From Limonium bicolor (lineage: Eukaryota > Streptophyta > Magnoliopsida > Caryophyllales > Plumbaginaceae), in the NCBI GenBank assembly GCA_023374045.1, contig CM041783.1:126853503-126917502 (forward strand): 64,000 nucleotides of DNA, given 5' to 3'. The number at the start of each line of letters is the position of its first letter. Within the stretch, counting starts at the first letter, position 1. Below, piece by piece: positions 37,092-47,282 of this stretch. The position numbers and the translations under genes were made by a program. The notes under the pieces were generated by a model. That model did no database searches. It saw only the letters and a list, made by a program, of their open reading frames with translations, and was not told where the DNA came from.

Positions 37092-37522
37092 CACAAAAAC
37101 GTGCTTTAAGGTGTTTTAGTCCACATTTTGTGTCCCAAGGTGTTTCTGAGCTTGGTTTTCTTTGAGAACGGTTTTATTACATTCCTTACATGATTATTGA
37201 ACTTAGGAATCCAATTTGGAGTCAAGTGGAGGTCATGAGACCTTTAAGGTTTCTTAGAGCACATTTTTGCCCTACTTGACTTTTAAGCATGTAAACGCTT
37301 GTTCTTCTATTGGAGTGTTGTCCAACAATTGTAATACGTTCATTTATGTGTTATAATGCTAAGGACAAAATTTTAGGTCCTAAGTTACCCTAAACGGTCA
37401 AAGGGTGCAATTCTTGCTTTGTGTTGACCATTGTTGTTCTCAATTGACTTTTAAGGCATGTTTAGGCCTTAATTCATTTGATTAGATATTTAATCCATGT
37501 TTTATTAGTTTGGGGTATTTCA
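37087..37522 (-). repeat. E4 3' LTR, 5' end fragment
   Basis: Aligns with 58211-58663 with a deletion of about 30 bp relative to it and scattered substitutions. The rest is beyond E2 and E1, left of the window. Confidence 0.88.
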
Positions 37523-37541
37523 ATCTACCCCCCTTAAAAAG
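37523..37541 (-). other. E4 polypurine tract
   Basis: Purine run TTTTTAAGGGGGGTAGAT on the minus strand, adjacent to the LTR start TGAAATACCCC. Confidence 0.88.
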
Positions 37542-39204
37542 ACTTTGTCCCGAAGTCGCTTCATTCAAATAGGTGTTTTAATAACTACCCATATAACCCA
37601 TAATGTATATCTATGTGATATATCATTTACACACATCGTATTGTGCTTATACAGCACATAGCCATTACTTTGTGGCGTTAGTTCAATCATATATGGATAT
37701 AGGCGATCCATCAGCACCTTTATTTCCTATCAATTCTACAAACCCTACAACCTCCCCGAGGGCGTCCATAACATACCATCCTTCCACACTTATGATTCAT
37801 TTCGTATCTAGGTGATACCATATGTAATCAATATATAAGGTAATATAAATATATATATATCACAAGTATCATAAGAAAGGTACTACACACATGGGTGTAT
37901 ACACATCATTCAAATACATACAAGTGCACATCACACACAAACAAATCAACAACGTACGTCCCACGTACCAAACAAAACTAACAATACATCGTATGCCCCG
38001 CATACCACCAATTCACTGTATGCCCCGCATACGAAACAAACAAACAAACAAACATCGTATCCCCGTATACCACAAACTACTGTATGCCCTGCATACAAAA
38101 CAACAAAACTTAGTGCACACACGTGCACAGCCAAGAGGCTCTACCCCCTTTAAAAAGGGTTACGCCCCCGTACCCCCCAAGTATACAACAGCCGCTCAAC
38201 AAGGAGCGCTGGATACTTGGCTCTCATAGAGTTCTCCAACTCCCATGTGGCATCCTCCACCTTTGGAGTGGATTATCCCATATCAGAGAGACAGGTATGA
38301 CTCTAGCCCTTCCGGGCTCCACAAGACATAAAGGGTGAGGCACTGAACCATTTGTGCTCTCTCCCGAATTCGTTCTAATGGGCCCACTCGCTCCGTTCTG
38401 AGGTGCAGACCCATGAACATAGGCTAAGTTTGCCTCTTTTCATTGTTGTGTATCCCCTCGTTTGGATTACTAGCGTACATGCGTGTGTCTTCTCTCACTT
38501 ATATTCAGCTTGAAGTGCAATATGGCATTGGCTATTGCTAGTACTTAGTGCTCTTTGCACTTGTCTCTGTAATACTGAGACGTACTAGCCTTATGTTCAC
38601 GGAGGTAATGATAGTCATCCGTGTCTCCTGGTGGTTTTGTTCCGGAGTAACACACAGTTGTAGTTCTTTGATACTTACCTAGTGTTGATATCCATTACAT
38701 CTTCCCGTGTGTCGGGTTAGCATCCACGTTTGTATGGTTCTTCCTGCTTTCTACTAGGAGAATCCATATGTTGTGCTCGTATTAGAGTTCTGTAGCTTCA
38801 TCTTCCATTCCACATTATTCCCTTGCGAGTTTTACTCGTCTAAGTTCGCCCACGTATTTATTATTGATGGCTGTTCCTGTTGGTCGTTTCTGTGCGTACC
38901 ACATCCCAGTTGATTCGTCGGTTGTTAATTCTCATAACGTTTATGTTCACATCATCTGGTAGGTTCCTTTGGATTGCAAGAATTTTCTCGATCCTTATGA
39001 GGGTTCTACGTATTATTCACCCATGTAATGGGTTTTCATGTTTCTATCCTTAGTGTTCATGTCTTCATTGTATACTGTCCGCTACTCTATGTTGAAGGTT
39101 CTTGATTTCTCTAGCCCGTTGGTTTAGCTGCGGCTCTTCTCGTCCATCTTCGAGGTAATTTGCATTACTGTCCTTAGTACAGAGTTGACTACTACTCGTG
39201 TTCC

Positions 39205-39370
39205 TAACACTACTTGTCTACATACATGGGGTACCATACTGATACATTACTACTTACCCCACTAACTTATAAATAAGTCTGTCAGGCCCACATGCTCCTA
39301 TCGGAGTGCGGTCGTCCCATGTCTCATTTAGTAAACTGGTAGTGTCCGTCACACGACTATTGTGAAGTAT
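39205..39370 (-). ncRNA. Conserved structured block, E4
   Basis: Hairpin on the plus strand: CCACA (39288-39292), two bases, CTCC, loop TATC, GGAG (39303-39306), TGCGG (39307-39311). In sense orientation the stems equal those of E2. It lies 2.6 kb downstream of the PBS, and the order PBS, palindrome, block is the same as in E1 and E2. Confidence 0.7.
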
Positions 39371-40000
39371 TCTGTTGTCAATCTCCCTTTTGATGGATGT
39401 CCTTTTAGTTGTTTATTAGTTCACGTTATTGGTTATCTTGTTGTAAGTGATATTGCCCTAGTGGCATGGTGTAAGTAAAATTCGTGCTATATTTAGCAAA
39501 ATTGGTTCTCCTATCTCGATCTCATTGAGTACAACACATATTCCTTTTCTCCCTATTTAATCATGATCACATCTCATCCATAGTTTGTATTCGTTCCCTC
39601 ATCCGTTTAATTAGATATATTGCAGATTGCATAATAGCTTGAGCAACTTGGCTCTTCACTTCTCAACAATCCTCACTGATGGTGGTGCATCTACAAAGGG
39701 TATCCTATTTCACACAAGGTTATGCTTGTCCATAAGGACTAAACATTCATCACTATTAGTGATTAGCATTAAATGCGGGTATACACTTATGGTATTTGGC
39801 TAATAAGCCATGTCTGAAAATTCTCGAACAATTAAACTGGTGTGGTTTACAATTGCAGTAGCTGTATAATTTCTTCAGTTGCAGTGGTTGGACTAACGGT
39901 CTTTCTGAGGTTCTACAGATTTCTAATCCTAAGGTTTGTATGAAAACTGGTATGAAAAATTTGGTATTTAATAAGAGATTAAAATTTAGTGGTAGTTGCA

Positions 40001-40080
40001 GCACTTGCTATGGCAAGTGCGCAAGGCAGGTGGAAATTTCAGTGAATTGATTGTCATAACGCTTGCAATAGCAAGTGCAC
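40001..40080 (-). other. Duplicated conserved palindrome, E4
   Basis: GCACTTGC-N4-GCAAGTGC at 40001-40020, then a degenerate second copy (CGCTTGC-AATA-GCAAGTGC) at 40060-40078. Both are followed by GCAGGTGGAAAT, so a unit of about 60 bp was duplicated. Confidence 0.7.
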
Positions 40081-40378
40081 CATGCAGGTGGAAATATTAG
40101 TTCAGTAATTACCGGTCTCATTGAGTCTTCCGTCGTTGAGTATGGGCTACAAGATAATGTAAGCATTAACATTCTGTTCATATATATATGATCCGTCAAG
40201 GTTTCAAGGTTACTGGTATCGAGTACACATAACTAGTCTCAAAAGTCATACACAAAAAGGCGAGCGGTCACTGACACACTCCCACATACTTACAACATAT
40301 TTCTCTCATAATCCAAAGCTAAATACATATTCAAATAACAAAAGTCTTCCACTAGCAGTCTCTCGGAGTTCAGGGTAC

Positions 40379-41687
40379 TCATGCCCTATAGACACCCTTC
40401 CCTTTTTGGGCTCCAGCATCAGTAGATGTCTGGCCCTCCTGACCACCTCGCAGTACTCCAGATCCTCCAGCTGAGGTCTTCTGAGTATTCTTTGGTGGCC
40501 TGTAGTTATGGCCCTCAGGGTTCATCCAACACTTAAACTCCCGGTGGCCCTCTTTCTTGCAGTTCCGACACTCAACTTTGCTGCCACTACAGTCGACCCC
40601 AGGATGATCCTTCCCGCAACGCTTACAATTGAAGTGGCGCTGGGGCTGTCCGGTGCCTGATGGTGGCATTTAATCTAAGTTAATAGTTGTATATACTAAG
40701 GCTAAGGTTACAATTTAATTTAAGAGGAAGGTGTTCTCACCCTTAGGAGGCGCAGATCTCAAAGGCTGAGCATCTATAGCTGGGCCGGTCAACCGAGGGA
40801 CGGGCTCCTTCCCCTTCGCTCCCTGGTGACCCTGCTGCCCTTTCTTCTGGAAGAATTTCCTGTTTAAGGTTTCAGGTCAGCATTCATAAAGGTGTTTAAT
40901 ATGGTATGTAATTTAGAATGGGATAAGTCCTTACTTTCCCTTCTTCTGGCTATCGCCTGGAGATGCTCCTCCACCCTCAGACTCTCCCTCAGGGTTCTTT
41001 CTCTTCTTTGCCCCGAGAGTCTCTTCCCTCAGGGTTCTTTCTCTTTATGGCTTTCATGTTTATACCTGGATAGTAGAATAGAGGGTAGCACCCATCGCCA
41101 TTTGGATGGAAAAATCCCCCCCGGAACTTCTCGACCTTCACGGTCTCTGAGTAATCAACTCCGGGGATGAAGTCCAGTTGACCAATGAATCGAGCGTAGT
41201 ACTCATCCACGGTCAGACCTCCCTGGGAGAGTGTCTCAAACTCACGGCGCTTCTTCTGCTTGAGATGTGCCGGGTAGTACTTCCCCCTCAGCAACTCAAC
41301 GAAGGCAGCCCACGTAAAGTCGGGCGTAGCAAGGTGACGGTCCTTGACCAACCTCCACCAAGTGCTGGCTGCATCCTTCAGGTGGAAAGCAGCAATGACG
41401 ACCCTCTTGTCGGCAGGTACTTGTAAAGCTTCGTAGGCCTTCTCATGTTCTACTATAAAATGCTCTAAGGCTACGGGGTCTGGCTCCCCTGAATAAGTAG
41501 GTGGTCGGGTCTCGGTAACTGACTTCAGCCAGTTCGTCTCCCTGGGTTCTGGCGGGTGGGCTGGTGTTCCTCCAATTTGAGTACCAAGCTGTGCGAGAAC
41601 GGCAACAATCGTCTCTACATCTCCTGGAATCACGGGGTCACCGCCTCCACCTCTACCGGCACCACGACCTCTAGTCCCTCAAGACAT
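40379..41687 (-). pseudogene. gag: E4 gag (Ty3/gypsy capsid-nucleocapsid), three predicted exons
   Basis: Gag forms the virus-like particle and binds genome RNA. Exon 1 (41687-40935) begins ATG-TCT, then a Gly/Arg-rich N-terminus and a retrotransposon gag core (motifs AAFHLKDAASTWW and FVELLRGKYYPA). Exon 2 (40859-40741) is Lys/Gln-rich. Exon 3 (40656-40379) has two zinc knuckles, an odd CX2CX3HX4C and a standard CX2CX4HX4C. Predicted introns are 40934-40860 (75 bp) and 40740-40657 (84 bp), both GT-AG and both restoring frame. The copy is dead: codon 3 is TGA (41681-41679), and a 40-bp tandem duplication (repeats start at 40986 and 41026) shifts the frame. The core resembles chromovirus gag. 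No protease or RT follows. Confidence 0.8.
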
Positions 41688-41903
41688 CTGTAGTACAGAA
41701 TGTCGCATGATCACTCGGTAATTTACCGTACACAACCAGTGGATATTGAATTGCCTTTAAGGCTAATATATCACACAATTTGCGTTACCAAACACAATAT
41801 CTTTTAAGACGAGTCGTCTCGTACCTCACAAACGTTTCCCGTAATTTTCCAAGTCCTAAGCTCACTGTCTTAACCTAGTATCTCGTCATCAGAGCGGTAC
41901 TCC

Positions 41904-41915
41904 GCTCTGATACCA
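41904..41915 (-). other. E4 primer-binding site (tRNA-Met)
   Basis: TGGTATCAGAGC on the minus strand beside the LTR end (TGTTACA). Confidence 0.92.
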
Positions 41916-43024
41916 CTTTTGTAACACCCCTCTCGATAATCACGTAATAATCCCTCACGTTGCAATAAATAAAACGTCTTACAGCGGAAGAATAAATAAG
42001 AACATCAATACTCACTCGGGTGTCACCTGCCATTACTCGCCCATGCGAGTAACGAAGCAGAACTATATCCAACAACCAACATTAACAGCACTACTAAACC
42101 GCTGTGATAACTAGATAAATCATATACATCATACTAAGTCCATAAACCATAAACGTCGACAAGTGAGCGTCTACCCAATCCCAAATATACATAACCGTAC
42201 CATAGTACAATCCATAGTCTAACATTGTTATACATTTGTGCTCCATGAGCGGTAAATAAATAACACCCTAACTACCCTGATCCCGCACTTCGGCTTTGAC
42301 GATGATCAGTAACCTGCACAATGAGTGTAGTCTCAGCGATAAACGCTGAGTGTGCCAGGCCTGGACCCTATTGGTCACTTAGTCATTTTAACCATCTTAT
42401 TATTAGATTGGTTTCATGCTTTACCATTTTATAGATATAATCAATACTGTAATAAACATGCATAAATACATAACCATCCATCCAATCAATACAGTCATTA
42501 CATATCACAAACAACAGTTGTATAAACGAACATATCAAATTATAATACTGTATAATCGCCGTAGCGAACGTCTTCCTTAATTAATTTAATTTGGCCTTTA
42601 AGGCCCCATCCATCCAAACCATGTTTAATTAATTACCAGTTGGGCATCATGTTGGGACAACCCGACAATAACCTCACCAATGGACAGTAGTCCTCCCGTA
42701 CACACAAAGGTGCTCATTTCGCCAGAGGTCCGGAGGCCCCTGACTATTCACTTTACCTCGTAAGGCATCCATATAAAGGCCGTAGCCATGTACCAAGTAG
42801 GTACTACCTGACCCACGATCCAAATAGGGCTCGTTGGGTAATTCCTAGAGCGGAACCCGATTGGGAACCCCTCAGTGATCACAAAGGCACAACGCGGTAG
42901 TTCGTAAACTACTAGGATTCCTCCCCTCAACTCAAACCAACTCTCTCTCATAATGTTTAAGATATGCTCTTAGTTTTATGGAGAATACAATTTATTAATT
43001 AGCTGCCCAATGGGTCTCACGCAT

Positions 43025-43240
43025 ACCTAGAAGTAATCTAGGTTATATTCATGTTCGAGATCCATGCTCTAGAGACCGACAATGTCGTGACTCATACCTA
43101 AGTGTTTTACTTAGGTTACCATATACTTAATATTAATACTAAGGGTATTATATTAAGTAACCATCATGTCATCACATTAAGTGCATATGTATGTTTATAT
43201 AAGTCGATCTATGGTCGACGTAGTGTTAGTCCCGTAGGAC
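43025..43240 (-). repeat. Small hairpins in E4 LTR
   Basis: Stems ACCTAAGT/ACTTAGGT (43096-43116), GTCGA/TCGAC (43203-43219) and GTCC/GGAC (43229-43240), in the same relative place as the strings in E1, E2 and E6. Confidence 0.5.
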
Positions 43241-43599
43241 GCTCGTGCATAAATAATTAATGCAGTAACACACATAATCACATACACGTATCCACACACA
43301 TAACACACAAGTTATATCAACCAAATCCGAGCCTGAAGAATCCCTCAGGACAACTCAGATCAAACCCCTTTACGTACCGTACACCTCAGACCTAGGATGC
43401 GCAGTGTAGTCCACTAGCTCGTCATGCGCCTTTGTCTGAAGTACGATCTAGACTGTAAAAAAGCTATAAGTCAGTCTCCGTGACTAACTAGATCCGGTAT
43501 TTCCGAATAACAGGTAACCCCGACAGCTCATCCCCGGATTTTTACAGTTAATTGTTATGGGTTCCTCTAAACCAGTCGGCTTGTTACTTAGACTCGTAG

Positions 43600-45800
43600 G
43601 TCGTAATATTTCGACTGTTGAGTTTAAGTCATTATATTCCTTTAATCTTGTCCATTATTGAACTTAGGCATATAACCTATAGTTACATGTATGCATGCAT
43701 TATTTATCATGTGGTATTATTATCCCACCATCAATTATAATACCTTGTATTATATACTCCATTAATCTTGTAAGAAGTACACTTGAATTCAAAAACTTAT
43801 AACATATAGTTTATAAACTATTTGCATGTAATAACCTTCCCATTATATTATATGGCTTCCAACCATAATATATATCCATCCTTATATACATTATTCTCGC
43901 ATATGTATATATTTACCAATATAGGTAAGTTTCATGAGTTGTAAAACTCTTATATTATATATATGTTACATTTTTATCATCTTATATGAGATGATCATTG
44001 CCATTAATTGTATTATATTATACAACTTATATTAAGATCCTTATCCTAATATTATGTAACATTTTGTGTTGTATATATACAACACCTAAGGTTTATTCAA
44101 TATATACCTTAGTTTATAAATCTTATATATTTATAGTTTGTCACATTATTTAATGTGAATATCCTTACTTATATTAATTGCACTTAAACCACATTAATAA
44201 CATATGATTGTTATAACATTTATAACATGGTAGACCATAGTCTATAATTCATTTTCCAACCTTAATATATTCGGTACAGCACTATACTTCATTTAAATTC
44301 CATTTTGACCACATAACATTATGTAATGTTATACCATATACTAATATCATATAATATGATATTTTTATTTCTTTTAACTTACAACCTACAGTTTTTATAC
44401 AAAACTATTTTTAATGCCGAAAAGGCATCCATATTAAAACCTTATTCCTTTCCATAACCCATAGTTTTCTTTATTTACAAAATCACCCCATAATTTATAC
44501 CATGTTATATATACCATATAATATAACATTTTTAACTTTATAAAAAGGTATAACCTATAGTTATTTTTATTTAATAATCGAACTTTACTGTTCTAATTTA
44601 TTTTCCAACCCCTTTAACTTTCCAAATTTATAATTTGACCACATATGTAATGTAATGTTATATATATATCATATATTATAACATTTTAAACCTTGATATA
44701 AATATAACCTATGGTTACATAATGTTTTAAATTTACGAACAGACCAAAAATTTGTTCTAAATTATTTCTCAACCCACCAACTTTCTATAATTACAATTTG
44801 ACCCAATTTATAACATATAGTTTTATAATATCATTAAACTATATATTATACACATATCTTAGTAAAATACCTTATATGATTCCAAAAATCACTAAATTCC
44901 ACCCAAGGGTTATAATTACCGTTACTAACCCATATACTCTCGGTTATTACATTTCCACCCCACTTATTTATCCAAAGTGTAACAATGACATAATAACTAT
45001 ATTATAGATATATAGTTTTTTTAATTCCAAAATCAACCCAATAAATTCCTAGAAATTCCTAATAGCCCATGGGTGTTTATAATACCATTTTACACCCTTA
45101 AGTTTCGATAATAACATATATACCCCATATGTTATAAAAATGTTACAATTAAATACTTATCTTATTATATAACCTTAAATAAGTTATTTAACTTGTCTAA
45201 TTTGTTCAAAGCCAACCATATGGTCAAGGTTGACCTCCTTAATATTTCCTTGACCATCAATTCCCATTATTTACGGTTTGTACCCATATTTTCCAGAAAT
45301 TACCATTTAAGCCCAAAACTTTATAAAATCTTATAATTTTTATTTTAAATCCTTTTAACACCTAATTTTCGGCTTTATTATTGTATAGCCCCCAAATTTA
45401 ATTTAATTATGGTTTAACCCCTTATACCTTGCGGTAATATATATTTGTTACCTAAAATCTAATTTAAAATTAATATACATAAATAAAATGGCCTAAAGTA
45501 CATGGCCTTATTACAAACATTAGCTTATAAAATAAATTACACATAAATGCTCAAAATACATCAAACTCTCGGCCACATCATATATTTTCCATTAATTACC
45601 AATTTTCAACATAAAGACTTAATTTGACCATTATGTTACTTAATTAGTTATATAAATTTACTAACTCATTCCTTAATCACCTAAGGTCAAAATATGACCT
45701 TATAAACCATATTCAGTCACGTCAATTATATATACATAAGCTTAACATATGTTAATATACCAAAGTATAGGTTTAAGTGATTTATACCTTATTTTAGCGA
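43600..45800. other. AT-rich segment of E4 LTR
   Basis: Strongly AT-rich with many degenerate repeats of the kind ATAACCTATAGTTA and ATAACATATAGTTT. No coding potential. It explains why this LTR is longer than those of E1 and E2. Confidence 0.65.
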
Positions 45801-46260
45801 AGATAAGGCCTTGTTTGGCCACGACAAGCTTGGGAGAATTTTTCCAAAGCTTCATTTACATGTTTTCTTACAGCAATTAAGACATGATTAGACTCCAAGC
45901 AAGAGCTAACCATAAGAAGTGTTTTAATGTATAATTTCAAGGTTAAATTTACCTTAGAATACAAAGGCAACCAAGGCTGTTATTCGGCCTGATTTTACAG
46001 AAGAAAAAGAGCATCAAAAGGACTACTTAAACAAGGCTTAAAACCAAAACAACTCAGGTTAGAAGATGGCTAATTTTCACCTTGATTAAGATGCCAAAAA
46101 TGGTGTTTTTGTTATGGATTTGACAATTCCTGGAAGCTCTTGATATACCAACTGAATAAGCATGTAAAGAAGAAGATAATAAGCCTAGGGAATCAAGTTT
46201 TCCTACCAGAAATGAAGAGAATGAAGAAGACCATGATTAAAGCATGTTTTATACCTTAAG

Positions 46261-46265
46261 AACAA
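46261..46265. other. Left target-site duplication of E3 (AACAA)
   Basis: AACAA precedes the left LTR and is repeated at 57605-57609 after the right LTR. Confidence 0.9.
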
Positions 46266-46729
46266 TGAAACAACATATACTATCCTGATACAATCCGATC
46301 TGATCCTCTATTCTACGTTACCTGGTTTCGATCATAGAATTTTGCAAGAGTAGAGAGAGAGAGAGCCTTAGTTAGAATCGAGTGTAAGTTTGATTGCCAA
46401 ATGTCTCGTGTCTTATTTCATGGGGGTACATCCCTATTTATAGTATTTTGGGCCTTGGTTCCATGGTGCCAGCCTGTATTTTACATGTATAAGTACAGTT
46501 TTACCCTCTCTTAGTATCTTTGGCTGACCACAGGCGGTCGGTTGTACCGTATTTTGCCTTGTCTAAGTCCTATTTTCATCCGGCTGGAGACGGCCAGATG
46601 CCCTATGTGCTTCTACTTCCATCCGGCTGAAGGGGCCGGATGCTCTATGCAACTTTATTCTCATTCGGCTAGGCCGGCCGGATGCTCTCCGTGTCTTGTT
46701 TTGACTTGGCACCATTTCTTCACTTCTCA
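46266..46729 (-). repeat. E3 3' LTR (464 bp)
   Basis: In sense orientation it starts TGAGAAG and ends GTTGTTTCA. It contains a (GA)n run near 46352 and three GC-rich hairpins, ATCCGGC...GCCGGAT-like, at 46577-46600, 46620-46642 and 46662-46684. Confidence 0.93.
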
Positions 46730-46732
46730 TCA

Positions 46733-46919
46733 GTCCCACAAGTTCTATCTTTTGAATTCTTGGAGAATAAGATAGAACTTCTGTGTCCTATGCCTGTGCT
46801 TCGGTGAAAATTTTTGTGACTGCAGCCATCCCTGAGGTTCTTTGGTCTGTCTATGCCTCGTCTTTTCCCTATCTCAGTCCCACAAGTTCTTTTTCTTCAT
46901 ATCTGGAGAGAAAGAACTT
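46733..46919 (-). other. Twin hairpins next to E3 PPT / upstream of antisense gene
   Basis: CAGTCCCACAAGTTCT occurs at 46731-46746 and 46875-46890. Each copy opens a hairpin: AAGTTCTATCTT/AAGATAGAACTT (46740-46780, 12 pairs) and AAGTTCTTT/AAAGAACTT (46884-46919, extendable to about 14 pairs with wobbles). The first abuts the LTR, where the plus-strand primer must lie (sense TTGTGGGACTGA). Outer stem sequence is shared and inner sequence differs, yet pairing is kept. Confidence 0.6.
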
Positions 46920-47282
46920 TTTACTGGCCACGCGTGAAGCTTGTGACCTGAACTTGCTTTTTACCGCTTTTTGAATTTTCCGCCTGTCTTTAGTGTGGAA
47001 TTTGCAGGGTCCCTCTTTCGACTAAACGTCGGAACCGTCTTTAGGAAGCGTACGGTCCTTTCTTTTCCCCTGCAAAAAAGGTGTTTTTTGTTTGCACATA
47101 TATATATGTTATTTATTTGGGCAGGAGAAAACTTTCCTTAAAGTCCGAGTTTTTTGAGCTTCCTTCTCTTTCTTCCTTTATTCTCCCGTTTCGACTTCCC
47201 TTCTTCCTCTCGTCACTCTGCTATTGCGCTCTGTCCCACCCTTTGCTGTCGCCGTCCTCTGCTTCCTCACTAAGCTTCTACA
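46920..47282 (+). promoter_or_regulatory. Putative promoter region of the E3 antisense gene
   Basis: An AT-rich TATA-like stretch (about 47096-47112) lies about 170 bp before the ATG at 47283, followed by a pyrimidine-rich leader. No mapped start. Confidence 0.35.

Larger units (their letters stand above)
37542..40378 (-). mobile_element. E4 non-coding interior downstream of gag
   Basis: No pol motif and no frame above about 112 residues. Near 37980-38100 are repeats of the form CGTATGCCCCGCATAC, self-complementary and reminiscent of the PPT-proximal repeats in E2. The structured block is at 39205-39370 and the palindromes at 40001-40080. Nothing recognisable in 38240-39190 or 39370-39990. 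Confidence 0.8.
41920..46265 (-). repeat. E4 5' LTR, main part (4346 bp)
   Basis: Sense order from the right: donor-like GT at 46252-46253, 45951-45952 and 45786-45787; AT-rich middle; small hairpins; hairpin CTCAGCG/CGCTGAG (42332-42350); acceptor-like AG 42314-42315, 394 nt before the LTR end. The GACC array of E1/E2 is not seen. It is interrupted at AACAA (46261-46265) by E3. Confidence 0.87.

Noticed and set aside
37603..38338. Plus-strand frames with Thr/Pro-rich or tyrosine-rich composition in E4
   Set aside because: Antisense to the element, made of short self-complementary repeats, no recognisable domain.
43600..45800. Matrix-attachment region or centromeric satellite
   Set aside because: Only AT-rich degenerate repeats within an LTR; nothing specific supports either function.
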